A stretch of DNA of 64,000 nt from Actinomadura pelletieri DSM 43383 (GTDB taxonomy: Bacteria > Actinomycetota > Actinomycetes > Streptosporangiales > Streptosporangiaceae), in NCBI RefSeq assembly GCF_003634705.1, contig NZ_RBWU01000007.1, forward strand, positions 547,105 through 611,104, in the 5' to 3' direction. The first letter of the stretch is position 1; each line of letters begins with the position of its first letter. Shown here piece by piece: positions 35,072 to 44,300 of this stretch. A model generated the notes under the pieces. That model saw nothing but the letters and a program-made list of their open reading frames with translations. It did not search any database and was not told where the DNA came from. The position numbers and the translations under genes were made by a program.

Positions 35072-36385
35072 TCAGGGCCGCCGGTCCGGCCTGCCGGATC
35101 CGGCGGCTCGGCGGAGCTGGTGCCCGGCCTGCTGGACGACCTGGACCGGCCGCTCGGGCAGGTGCCGGGACGCGCCGCGGTGCCGCCGCCAGTGCTCGCG
35201 GGCCCGCGCCCGGTGCTCGACGCGCAGGTTCTCGATGAGGCGGTCGACGTCCATCGACACCTCCCCGTACAGCGGCCACAGGTCACCGGCGGCGGCCCGC
35301 TCGTGCAGTCTGCGGGCCAGCCGGGCGCGGCGCTCCCGGGCGACGTCCACGCGGACCTCCAGGTCGTGTTCGGCGAGGAACGGCCGGGCGTCGCGGGCCA
35401 GGTCGGAGCGGGCCAGCCTGCCGTAGGCGGCGATGCTGGCGGCGATTCCGGCGAGGGCGTCGCCCAGCTCGCGGCGCAGCGTCGGATCGGTCAGCAGCCG
35501 TCCCTTCTCCCCGAGCCGCTCGTCGTCGGCGAGCGACCGGGTGAGGCCGCGCAGCGACAGCGTGAAGTGCTCCATCGTCTCCATCGCGTTGCGCAGCGCG
35601 ACGCCCGCGTCGATGAGCCGCCGCGCCTGCGTGCGCGGGTTGAGCCGGACGCTCTCCTCGGCCGCGCCGAGTTCCCGGTCGGTGCGGCCGATCTCGCGGG
35701 CGAGCCGCTCGGCCGCCTCCTGCCAGCGGGCCGCCTCGTGCTCGGTGCGCTCGCCCCGCAGCCCGTCGGCGATGTCCTCGATCAGCGCGCGCAGCCTCTC
35801 GGCGATGTCGTGGACGGCCTCCTCCGCCGGACGGACCCGCACCGACGGCGCGAGCAGCGTCGCGACCAGCCCGGTCGCGGCGCCGAGCAGCGTCTCCAGG
35901 ATCCGCTCGGCGGCGCCGCTCTCGCTCGCCGCGCCCAACGCGAAGATCAGCATCGCGCTGATCGGCGCCTCCAGGACGTGTTCGCGCAGGCGTAGGACAT
36001 GTCCGATGACGAGCGCGGCGAGGATCGTCAGGCCGAGCGTCCACCAGGAGAACCCGATGGTGCTCGCGGCCATCACCGCGACCAGCACCCCGGCGGTGAC
36101 GGCGACGACCCGCAGGATGCTCGCCCTGATCGTCTGGTACACGGAGAACTGGACGACGAGCAGCGCGGTCAGCGGCGCCAGCAGCGGCCTCGGTACGCCG
36201 TCCGGCAGCACGGCCAGGGCCAGCAGGTACGCCGCGACGGCGGTGAGCGTCAGCCGGGCGATGCGGTCGGCGTCGGCCCAGAACTCGCGGTTGCCGAGCG
36301 GGACGGCGAGGCGCAGCGGCGAGCGCGCGGTGTCGTCGCCCCGGCGCGGCCGGGCGGTCCGGCGGCGGAAGGACACGAATGGCAT
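35072..36385 (-). CDS. FUSC/aromatic-acid-exporter-like membrane protein
   Basis: This protein of 437 residues has four to six hydrophobic helices in its first 180 residues: LTLTAVAAYLLALAVLP, LLAPLTALLVVQFSVYQTIR, VVAVTAGVLVAVMAASTIGF, LGLTILAALVIGHVL and ILETLLGAATGLVATLL. A long Arg/Glu-rich cytoplasmic helical part follows. This is the half-size FUSC/ArAE design of YhfK/YccS-like and AaeB-like proteins, which export aromatic acids or have unknown roles. The ATG at 36385 is chosen because upstream codons are Arg/Pro-rich and overlap the CGNR gene region. No secretion partner is seen nearby. Confidence 0.82.
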   Translation of the reverse strand: MPFVSFRRRTARPRRGDDTARSPLRLAVPLGNREFWADADRIARLTLTAVAAYLLALAVLPDGVPRPLLAPLTALLVVQFSVYQTIRASILRVVAVTAGVLVAVMAASTIGFSWWTLGLTILAALVIGHVLRLREHVLEAPISAMLIFALGAASESGAAERILETLLGAATGLVATLLAPSVRVRPAEEAVHDIAERLRALIEDIADGLRGERTEHEAARWQEAAERLAREIGRTDRELGAAEESVRLNPRTQARRLIDAGVALRNAMETMEHFTLSLRGLTRSLADDERLGEKGRLLTDPTLRRELGDALAGIAASIAAYGRLARSDLARDARPFLAEHDLEVRVDVARERRARLARRLHERAAAGDLWPLYGEVSMDVDRLIENLRVEHRARAREHWRRHRGASRHLPERPVQVVQQAGHQLRRAAGSGRPDRRP

Positions 36386-36444
36386 CCCGGTGTCATGCCC
36401 GTCCCCCGGCAATGTTTCGGCAAAGGCCGGATTTGCGGTGCAGA

Positions 36445-36972
36445 TCACCCTCGGCGGCGGGCGCGGAAGGCGGCGACGTTCGTCCGGTTCGCGCACGGCT
36501 CGGAGCAGAAGCGGCGCCGCCCGGCCCGTGAGGTGTCGGCGTACACGCGGTCGCAGCCGTCCGCCGCGCACACGCCCGTCCGGCTGAGCCCGTGCTCGAC
36601 GATCAGTTCGGCGAGTTTCATCAGCGTGGTCGCGCGGAACCGGTCCGGGAGCCGGGACGACGGCGGCGCGTAGTGCATGTGCAGCCCGTGCGGCTCGTGG
36701 TCGGACAGGTGCGGATGCATCGGGATCTGCAACATGAGGCCGTTCAGCAGGGCCATCGCGTCCTCGACGCGGGCGGCGTGGAAGAACGGGCGCAGCGTCC
36801 GCCCCCAGCGCCGGAACTCCTCGGCGTCGGCGTCCCGGAACTCCTCCCAGAAGAACTCGTGCTCGCGCAGGATCCGGCGCAGCGCGTCCGCCGAGTCGTC
36901 GCCGCCGATGACGGCGTTGACCAGCGCCGCCGCCGCGGCCACCCCGTGGCTCTTGTATCCGGTGATCCGCAT
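36445..36972 (-). CDS. CGNR zinc-finger / ABATE-domain protein
   Basis: This protein of 175 residues has an N-terminal ABATE-like helical domain and a C-terminal CGNR finger: CAADGCDRVYADTSRAGRRR followed by FCSEPCANRTNVAAFRARR. The family motif CGNR reads C-A-N-R here. Such proteins are regarded as transcription regulators with a ligand-binding N-terminus, partly linked to stress. GGAGGG lies 8 nt before the ATG at 36972. It is divergent from a small zinc-ribbon gene across an AT-rich promoter region. The His-rich middle HPHLSDHEPHGLHMHY could bind metal; this is speculation. Confidence 0.88.
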   Translation of the reverse strand: MRITGYKSHGVAAAAALVNAVIGGDDSADALRRILREHEFFWEEFRDADAEEFRRWGRTLRPFFHAARVEDAMALLNGLMLQIPMHPHLSDHEPHGLHMHYAPPSSRLPDRFRATTLMKLAELIVEHGLSRTGVCAADGCDRVYADTSRAGRRRFCSEPCANRTNVAAFRARRRG

Positions 36973-37000
36973 CGCCGTGCCCTCCGGTGGCATGCCACCC

Positions 37001-37033
37001 ATGTAAATGTCATACTAGTTAGAACCATTACAT
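37001..37033. promoter_or_regulatory. AT-rich divergent promoter/operator between CGNR and zinc-ribbon genes
   Basis: ATGTAAATG (37001-37009) is nearly the inverse of CATTACAT (37026-37033), around a central ACTAGT palindrome. The region is the most AT-rich spot between 36 and 38 kb and separates two divergent genes, so it likely holds both promoters. Confidence 0.4.
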
Positions 37034-37050
37034 ACTTCGATGGGGACGCG

Positions 37051-37245
37051 GTGCAGGACTGTCCAGGCTGCGGCTGGCCCGATTCCGAGGTGTACGAGGT
37101 GCTCTCGCGCCATCTGACGTCGGAGGGCGTGGTGACGTACACGCGCTGCGCCTGCGGGGAGACACAGGTCCGCGTGCAGCCGTTCGAGCCCGGCACCGTC
37201 GTGGCCGCCCGGCGTGGTGACGCCCCTCCATCGGACGCGTCCTAG
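37051..37245 (+). CDS. small zinc-ribbon protein, 64 aa
   Basis: The frame begins at a GTG with GGGG 6 nt upstream and encodes two cysteine knuckles, C-P-G-C-G at residues 4-8 and C-A-C-G at 33-36, with YEVLSRHLTSEGVVTYTR between. This is a treble-clef/zinc-ribbon pattern found in many short actinobacterial proteins of unknown function. No earlier start codon is available in frame within the intergenic region except non-standard ones. Its stop TAG and the TAG of the convergent glutamine-synthetase-like gene share the same CTAG. Confidence 0.75.
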   Translation: MQDCPGCGWPDSEVYEVLSRHLTSEGVVTYTRCACGETQVRVQPFEPGTVVAARRGDAPPSDAS

Positions 37246-38687
37246 TGGCGCCAGCGGGTGGCGGCGGCCACCTGCTCGGGCGTCGCGCCGTCCAGCAGCG
37301 CGATCTCGCCGCGCCGCACGGCCGCCACGGTGTCGATCACGGCCTCGCCGAGCGCGTCCCGCAGGACGGTGTCCGCCTCGAACGCCGCGACGGCCTCCGG
37401 CAGCGACTCCGGCAGCCGCTCGATGCCCCGGGCGGCGCGCTCCTCGTCCGGCAGCCCCGCCGGGTCGACGCCGACCGGTTCCGGCAGCCGCAGCTCGGTG
37501 CCGAGCCCGTCCCGTCCGGCGGCCAGCAGCGCAGCCAGCACCAGATAAGGGTTCGCGGCGGCGTCGAGACACTTGACCTCCAGGTTCGCCGCGTCGGTCC
37601 GCTCGCCCTCCGCGCCGGTGACGAACCGCAGCGCCGCCTCCCGATTCTCCCGTCCCCAGCACGCGAACGCGCCCGACCAGTGCGACGGGACCAATCGCAG
37701 GTAGCTCGCCACCGACGGCGCCCCGATCGCCAGCAACGCCGGAAGTCGCCGCAGGATCCCCGCCGCGAACGCCTCCCCGGCGGCCGTCATCCCGCACGGG
37801 CCGTCACCGCCCGCCATCACGTTCACCGGGCCGGACGTCCCGCCCTGCCGCCACAGGCTCAGATGGACGTGCGCGCCGTTGCCGACCGAGTCGGCCTCGA
37901 CCTTCGGGGAGAACGTCGCGGCCAGGCCGTGCTCCATCGACACCGCCCGGATCGTCTCCCTGACCAGGACGGCGGTGTCCGCCGCGCCGACCGGGTCCTC
38001 GGCCACCACCGACACCTCGTACTGCCCGGCCGCGTACTCGGGGTGGAGCTGCGCGACCGTCACGCCGGTCGCCTTCAGCGCCGACAGGAGGTCGCGGAGA
38101 TAGCCGGCCAGTTCGGTGACCCGCGTCATCCCGTACGCGGGCCCGCGGCACGCCGGCACGAACGCGTCACCGTCGCCCTTCGGCCCGTCCTTCAGCGACA
38201 CGGCCCACTCGATCTCGAAGGCGGCCCTGACGGACCAGCCGCCGTCGGCCAGCCGTTCCGTCTCGCGACGCAGCAGCGCCCGCGCGTCGAGGGGGTGGAC
38301 GGTGCCGTCCTGCGCGTACCGCAGCGCGGGCGCCTGCGCCCACCCGGGCAGCGCCGCCATCGGACGCAGCCGGCTCAGGTCCGGGTGCAGCCGCAGGTCC
38401 GAGGACGGGCCGCCGATGTACTTCCCCGACGTGATCGAGTCGTCCAGCAGGAACACGTCGAAGACCGGGGACATCCCGACGCCCCAGGTCGCCGCGTGCT
38501 CCAGCCGCTCCACCGGGACCGTCTTGGTCCGCGTGATGCCGCTGACGTCCACCCAGGTCAGCGCGACGGCCACGATGTCCTGCCCGGCCAGCCTCCGCGC
38601 CGTCTCGGCCGCGCGGGCACCGAGCCGCGCGCGAAGGTGCCCGTCGAGCCGATGCTCGGCGAAGTCGGTCTCGGCGATCTGTTCCAC
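37242..38687 (-). CDS. glutamine-synthetase-like ligase (GlnA3/GlnA4/FluG type)
   Basis: This protein of 481 residues carries GS motifs: ATP/metal site AAFEIEWAV, NGAHVHLSLW near residue 265, and LRFVTGAEGERTDAANLEVK with the Arg/Glu adenylyl-side pocket. It is not the housekeeping enzyme: the N-terminus and the KYIGGPSSDLRLHPDLSRL loop match the gamma-glutamyl-polyamine/ethanolamide synthetase group. The likely reaction is ATP-dependent gamma-glutamylation of an amine. The start is a GTG at 38687 with GGAG 8 nt upstream. The divergent amidohydrolase gene next door strengthens this: the two domains are fused in fungal FluG. The stop overlaps the zinc-ribbon stop. Confidence 0.88.
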   Translation of the reverse strand: MEQIAETDFAEHRLDGHLRARLGARAAETARRLAGQDIVAVALTWVDVSGITRTKTVPVERLEHAATWGVGMSPVFDVFLLDDSITSGKYIGGPSSDLRLHPDLSRLRPMAALPGWAQAPALRYAQDGTVHPLDARALLRRETERLADGGWSVRAAFEIEWAVSLKDGPKGDGDAFVPACRGPAYGMTRVTELAGYLRDLLSALKATGVTVAQLHPEYAAGQYEVSVVAEDPVGAADTAVLVRETIRAVSMEHGLAATFSPKVEADSVGNGAHVHLSLWRQGGTSGPVNVMAGGDGPCGMTAAGEAFAAGILRRLPALLAIGAPSVASYLRLVPSHWSGAFACWGRENREAALRFVTGAEGERTDAANLEVKCLDAAANPYLVLAALLAAGRDGLGTELRLPEPVGVDPAGLPDEERAARGIERLPESLPEAVAAFEADTVLRDALGEAVIDTVAAVRRGEIALLDGATPEQVAAATRWRH

Positions 38688-38793
38688 GATGCTCGCTCCG
38701 ATCGGAGTGACGGCGGCGTGACGGGACGACTACGGGGGACGCCCCCTACGGCATCGTAGAGAGATGAGCCACTGTTCAGGGAGGAGACGGGCC

Positions 38794-39885
38794 GTGCTCG
38801 CGTACATGGAGTCGCTGCCGCTGGTCGACCACCACTGTCACGGCGTCCTCGACCGGGACCTGGACCGCGCCGCGTTCGAGGAACTGCTCACCGAGGCGGA
38901 CGCACCGGGCCCGACCACCCTGTTCGACACCCAGGTCGGGTTCGCGGTGCGGCGCTGGTGCCCGCCCGTCCTGGACCTGGACGCCCACGCCGAACCGGAC
39001 GCCTACCTCGCCCGCCGCGCCGAACTCGGCGCGGCCGAGGTGAACCGGCGCTTCCTGGACGCGGCCGGGTTGGCGGCGCTGTGCGTGGACACCGGATACA
39101 CCCCGGAGGCGATCCTCGACCCGCCCGACCTCGGGCGCCTCGCCGGCGCCGCCGCGCACGAGATCGTCCGGCTGGAGACCGTCGCCGAACAGGTCGCGGC
39201 CGACGGGGTCGCCGCCGCGCGGTTCGCGGACGAGGTCCGTACCCGCGTCCAGAATCACGGCGCCGTCGGCGCGAAGTCGATCGCCGCGTACCGGGCGGGG
39301 CTGGAGCTGTCGGGCGAACGGCCGTCCGACGCGGAGGTCACGGCGGCGGCCGGCCGGCTGATGAGCGACCCGAAACCCCGGGTCTGCGACGAGGTCCTGC
39401 ACCGTTTCCTCGTGTGGTGCGCGGTCGACGCCGGGCTGCCCGTCCAGTTCCATGTCGGGCTCGGCGACGTGGACACCGACCTGCGGCGCGGCGACCCGCT
39501 GCTGCTCATCGACCTGCTGCGCGCCATGGATCCCGTGCCCGCGATGCTGCTGCACAACTACCCGTTCCACCGGAACGCGGGCTACCTCGCCCAGGTCCTC
39601 CCGCACGTGCACGTCGACGTCGGCCTCGCCACCCACAACCTCGGGCACCGCGCGCCCGCGCTGATCGCCGAGATGCTGGAACTCGCGCCGTTCGGGAAGG
39701 TGCTTTACTCGTCCGACGCGTTCGGACTGGCCGAACTGTACTTTCTGGGCGCCCTGCTCTTCCGGCGCGGTCTCGCCGGGTTCCTCGCCGGAGGGGTGGA
39801 CGACGGCGCCTGGACGGCCGGAGACGCCGAACGCGTCGCGGGACTGATCGCGTCCGGCAACGCCCGGCGTGTCTACGGAATCTGA
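38794..39885 (+). CDS. amidohydrolase, FluG N-terminal-domain-like
   Basis: This protein of 363 residues is a TIM-barrel amidohydrolase with metal ligands LVDHHCHGV near the start, Lys in VGAKSIAAYRAGL, LPVQFHVGLGD, LLHNYPFHRNAGYL and YSSDAFGLAELY with the terminal Asp. It should hydrolyse an amide or gamma-glutamyl bond. A GTG at 38794 is chosen because AGGGAGGAG lies 7 nt upstream; the ATG at 38764 would put that Shine-Dalgarno inside the gene. It is divergent from the glutamine-synthetase-like gene and is followed after 11 bp by a flavoprotein gene. Together these suggest amine use through gamma-glutamyl intermediates. Confidence 0.88.
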   Translation: MLAYMESLPLVDHHCHGVLDRDLDRAAFEELLTEADAPGPTTLFDTQVGFAVRRWCPPVLDLDAHAEPDAYLARRAELGAAEVNRRFLDAAGLAALCVDTGYTPEAILDPPDLGRLAGAAAHEIVRLETVAEQVAADGVAAARFADEVRTRVQNHGAVGAKSIAAYRAGLELSGERPSDAEVTAAAGRLMSDPKPRVCDEVLHRFLVWCAVDAGLPVQFHVGLGDVDTDLRRGDPLLLIDLLRAMDPVPAMLLHNYPFHRNAGYLAQVLPHVHVDVGLATHNLGHRAPALIAEMLELAPFGKVLYSSDAFGLAELYFLGALLFRRGLAGFLAGGVDDGAWTAGDAERVAGLIASGNARRVYGI

Positions 39886-39896
39886 GGGGGATGCGC

Positions 39897-41282
39897 ATGG
39901 CCGCACGGGAACGGCTGCTCGTCATCGGAGGGGACGCCGCGGGAATGAGCGCGGCGTCCCAGGCCCGCCGCCGACGCGGCCCGGACGACCTGGAGATCCT
40001 CGTCGTCGAACGCGGCCACCACGTGTCCTACTCCGCGTGCGGCATCCCGTACCACGTCGGCGGGGTGGTGGACGACGCCGACAGCCTCATCGCCCGTACC
40101 CCCGCCGAGTTCCGCGACCGTGACATCGAGGTGCGGCTGCGCACCGAGGCCATGGAGATCGACGTGTCCGGCGGGCGGGTCCGGGTCCGTGACCATGAGG
40201 ACGGCACCGAGCGTTGGGAGCCCTACGACGACCTCATGGTCGCGACCGGCGCGGTCCCCGCGCGACCGCGGCTGCCCGGAGCGGACGCGGAGGGCGTCCA
40301 CGGCGTCCAGATCCTCGACGACGGGATCGCGATCCGCCGCGTCCTCGACCGGGAGGCGCCGCGCCGCGCGGTCGTCGTGGGCGGCGGCTACATCGGCCTG
40401 GAGATGGCGGAGGCGCTCGTGCGGCGGGGGCTGGAGGTGTCCCTCGTGGACGCCGCCGACCAGCCGATGCGCACCCTCGACCCCGACATGGGCGCCCTCG
40501 TCGCCGACGCGCTGCGCGGCGTCGGCGTGGAGCTGCATCTCGGGGAGCCGGTCGAGGGCTTCGACACCTCCGCCGGCGGACGGGTCACCGCCGTCCGCAC
40601 GGCGGGCCGCACCCTGCCCGCCGACCTCGTCGTCCTCGGGCTCGGCGTGCGACCGGGCTCCGACCTGGCCCGCGCCGCCGGGATCGAGACCGGTCCGACG
40701 GGCGGGATCGTCACCGACCGGCGGATGCGGACCCGCACCGAACGGGTCTGGGCGGCGGGCGACTGCGTCGAGACCCGCCACCTCGTCTCCGGTGGACCCG
40801 TCGCGATCGCCCTCGGCACGCACGCCAACAAGCAGGGCCGCGTCGCCGGGATCAACCTCGGCGGCGGCTACGCCACGTTCCCCGGCGTCGTCGGCACCGC
40901 CGTGTCCAAGATCTGCCGGGTGGAGGTCGCGCGGACCGGCCTGAACGAGCGCGAGGCGGCCGCCGCCGGGTTCGACGCGCTCAGCGTCGTGGTGGAGTCC
41001 ACCACCCGCGCCGGGTACTACCCGGGCGCCACCCCGATGCGGACGAAGCTGATCGCCGAGCGCCGCTCGGGACGGCTGCTCGGCGGGCAGATCGTCGGCG
41101 AGGAGAACGCCGCCAAACGCGTCGACGCGCTCGCCGTCGCGTTGTGGAACGGCATGACGGTCGAGGAGATGACCGGCCTGGACCTCGGCTACGCGCCGCC
41201 GTTCGCGCCCGTCTGGGACCCGGTTCTGATCGCCGCCCGCAAGGCCGCCGAGGCCGTCGAGCGCGACATGTCCGAGGCTTAG
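39897..41282 (+). CDS. FAD-dependent CoA-disulfide-reductase/NADH-oxidase-like protein
   Basis: This protein of 461 residues is a class III pyridine nucleotide-disulfide oxidoreductase. FAD motif LLVIGGDAAGMSAASQARR opens the protein, and the redox-active Cys sits in SYSACGIPYHVGG near residue 45. The NAD(P)H motif VVVGGGYIGLEMAEALVRRG is near 165, the second FAD loop VWAAGDCVE near 285, and a C-terminal dimer domain follows. Homologues reduce CoA disulfide, persulfide or oxygen. ATG 39897 is chosen over ATG 39891 because GAGGGGG ends directly before 39891 but 6 nt before 39897. It lies 11 bp after the amidohydrolase, in one operon. Confidence 0.9.
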   Translation: MAARERLLVIGGDAAGMSAASQARRRRGPDDLEILVVERGHHVSYSACGIPYHVGGVVDDADSLIARTPAEFRDRDIEVRLRTEAMEIDVSGGRVRVRDHEDGTERWEPYDDLMVATGAVPARPRLPGADAEGVHGVQILDDGIAIRRVLDREAPRRAVVVGGGYIGLEMAEALVRRGLEVSLVDAADQPMRTLDPDMGALVADALRGVGVELHLGEPVEGFDTSAGGRVTAVRTAGRTLPADLVVLGLGVRPGSDLARAAGIETGPTGGIVTDRRMRTRTERVWAAGDCVETRHLVSGGPVAIALGTHANKQGRVAGINLGGGYATFPGVVGTAVSKICRVEVARTGLNEREAAAAGFDALSVVVESTTRAGYYPGATPMRTKLIAERRSGRLLGGQIVGEENAAKRVDALAVALWNGMTVEEMTGLDLGYAPPFAPVWDPVLIAARKAAEAVERDMSEA

Positions 41283-41286
41283 AATT

Positions 41287-41310
41287 CTGTCGTTGATCTC
41301 CCATACCGTG
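41287..41310 (+). promoter_or_regulatory. shared upstream element of the DUF4132 gene
   Basis: CTGTCG-N5-CTCC-N2-TACCGTG begins 31 bp before the ATG. The same element at the same distance stands before the moxR gene at 45996-46019; 17 of 24 positions agree. TACCGT fits TANNNT, so it may contain the -10 of a near-leaderless promoter. Confidence 0.55.
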
Positions 41311-41317
41311 TCGGCCC

Positions 41318-44300
41318 ATGAGCACACGGGGCGGGACCGCCGAGGACACCTGGGAGATGCCGGACACGTGGCTGCGCGCCCTCCATCCGCGCCGCGACCG
41401 TCCGGGGCCCTGGCGGCGTCCGCGGAGCGACGCGTCCGCCGCCGAAACGGTGCGGGACATCATCGACCGCACCGCCGCGACGGTCGAGAACGTGCTGGCG
41501 CAGCCGGACACACCGCCGTCGCTCACCGAGCACGGGCGCGCCTACCTGAAGGGAGAGGCGACCCCTCTCGGCGCGGCGGTCGTCGCGGGCATCGTGGTGA
41601 ACGCGCGGGGCCTGGCCGCGTTCGGCGGGACGGACCCGTTCCGGGACGCGTGGGTGACCGAGCACGGGCTGCCGTTCGCCGCGTGCGCGTACGCGCAGCT
41701 AAGCCTGATCACGGTGGGCCACTACTACGTCCACTCCACGGGCGGATGGGTCGGCGTCAAGGACCGCGGGCCTGACGACCATCTCGACGTCTGGTGGGCG
41801 GAGAAGGACGTCGCCCGCCACCTGCGCGCCCTCCTCGCCGCCGCGGACGACGACGTGTACGACGAGGCGGTCGCCGGTCTGGAGGAATGCCGCCGGACGC
41901 CCTTGCAGAAGATGGTCGTCTCCTATCTCGTGCCGACCCGGCGGGACTGGGCGGACGAGGTCTGCTCGCTCGCGCCCGACCTGCCCGTCTCGTGCGACAA
42001 GCGGCGCTGGATGCTGTTCTGCTCCCTCGGCGCCCCCGATCAGCTCGCCCGGCTCTCACCGGTCCTCGACCGGGGGGAACTCACCGGCGGCATCGTCCCG
42101 ACACTGGTGGACGGCATCGGCGCGGCGGGCGCGGTGCCGGCACTGACGTCGGCGCTGGACGCCGACCATCTCGGCGCCGACCGCGATCGGGCGGCGCTGG
42201 GCTTCCTGGGGAACCTGGACTGCGACGAGGCGTTCCAGGCCCTCGTCGACCGGGCCGACCGTCCCCACGTCACGGCCGCGCTGGGCGTCGCCGCCCAGCG
42301 CTTCCCGGCACGGGCGCTGCGGCTGCTGGCCCGCCGGGCGGGGACGCCCGCCGTGGCGGAGTCGCTGCGGGCCCATGTCCGCGCCCACCCCGCACTCGTG
42401 GCGGAGATGCTCCCCGGGCTCCCGGAGGAGTCGCGGACGGCGATCGAGGCGCTCCGCGACTCCACCGCCCCGGCGCCGGAGGCGCCGCCCGGCACGCTGC
42501 CGCCCCTGCTCACCGCGCCGCCGTGGACCCGCCCCCGGACCAAGACCAAGCCCGTCGTCATCAAGGACCTCCTCCCTCCCGGCCTGCGCACCATCGCCTG
42601 GAAACCGGGAGAACGCGACGCGTGGAACACCGAACATCCCCATCTGTGGACCCGGATCGAACGCATGGACTGGCCGACCCGGGTGGCCGAGTTCAAGAAG
42701 GGCGAACCGGCTGCCGAGGACATCGCGTATCTCTTCGCGAAAGGCCCCGAAGACCTGGTCCGCCCCCTCCTCGCGGACTGGGAGCCGTCCGTCTTCTGGG
42801 CCGTGGACGTGTGGATGCCGGCCGTCGTCTCCCGGTTCGAGCTGGACGCCCTGAACGCCGTCCTCTCGGTCGCGCGCCGTCGTCCCGCCGAAGCCGGTGC
42901 GTTGCTCCTTCCGTATCTGGCCGACGAGGTCGCCGTGCTGATGGCGGACTGGCTCGTCCGGCTCAAGCAGGTGGGCCGGACCGCCCGGGCCTGGTTCCGG
43001 CGACACGGCCCGGCGGCCGTGCCCGCCCTGCTGCCCGCCGCGCTCGGCCCGTCCGGGAGGGAACGGCGTGCCGCCGAGGCGGCGCTCCGGCTCATCGCCG
43101 CCGACCACGGCTCCGCCGCGGTCGTGGCGGCGGCCCGCGCCCACGACGCCGGGGCGGCCGAGGCGGTCGAGACGTTCCTCTCCGCCGGGCTGCTGGAGGC
43201 CCTGCCCGCGAAGACGCCGGTGCTCGGCCACTGGGCGGACGTGCGGCCGCTCCCGCAGATCCTGCTCCGCGACCGTACCCACGCCCTCCCGCCCGCCTCG
43301 GCGGAGCACGTGCTGACGATGCTCGCGCTGTGCAAACCCGGCGAGCCCTACGCCGGCGTGGACGTCGTCCGCGAACTGTGCGACCCCGAGTCCCTCGCCG
43401 AGTTCGGCCGGGCCGTGTTCACCCGGTGGGACGCGGCCGGCGCGCCGTCCAAGGAGAGCTGGGCGCTGACTCAGCTCGGCCTCACCGGCGACGACGAGAC
43501 CGTCCGCCTCCTCGCGTCGCGCATCCGCGCGTGGCCGGGCGAGCGCGGCAGCGCCAAGGCCGCGGCCGGCCTGGACGTCCTCGCCTCCATCGGCACCGAC
43601 GCCGCGCTCACGCACCTCCACGACATCGCGCGAGGCGTGCGGTTCGAGAGCCTCAGGACCAGGGCGCAGGAGAAGATCGAGGAGGTCGCGGGCGCGTTGG
43701 ACCTGACCACCGACCAGCTCGCCGACCGCCTCATCCCGGACTTCGGCCTGGCCGCCGACGGAACCCTCACGCTCGACTACGGTCCGCGCCGCTTCACCGT
43801 CGGCTTCGACGAACGGCTGCAGCCCTACGTCACCGACCAGGACGGCAGACGCCGCAAGACCCTCCCCAAACCCGGCGCCAAGGACGATCCCGACCTCGCC
43901 CCCGCCGCCCACACGGCCTTCGCCGCGCTGAAGAAGGACGTCCGGACCGTCGCCGCCGACCAGATCCACCGCCTGGAGGACCGTATGGTCATGCGGCACC
44001 GCTGGTCCGCGCACGAGTTCCGGGAGCTGCTCGTCGGGCATCCGCTCGTCCGGCACCTGGTCCGCCGCCTCGTCTGGCTCGCCGACGACGGGACGACCAC
44101 GACCGCGTTCCGCGTCGCCGAGGACGGCACGTTCGCCGACGTGCACGACGACGATCTCGCCCTCACCACCGCGTCCGTCAGGATCGCCCACCCCGTCGAA
44201 CTGGGCGACTCGCTGGCCTCCTGGTCCGAGGTGTTCGACGACTACGAGATCCTCCAGCCGTTCCCGCAGCTCCTCCGTCCCGTCCGCCACCTGACGGACG

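Noticed and set aside
38958..41282. 774-codon frame joining a leader to the flavoprotein
   Set aside because: The leader runs inside the amidohydrolase gene in a different frame. The FAD motif follows the ATG at 39897 directly, which has a Shine-Dalgarno.
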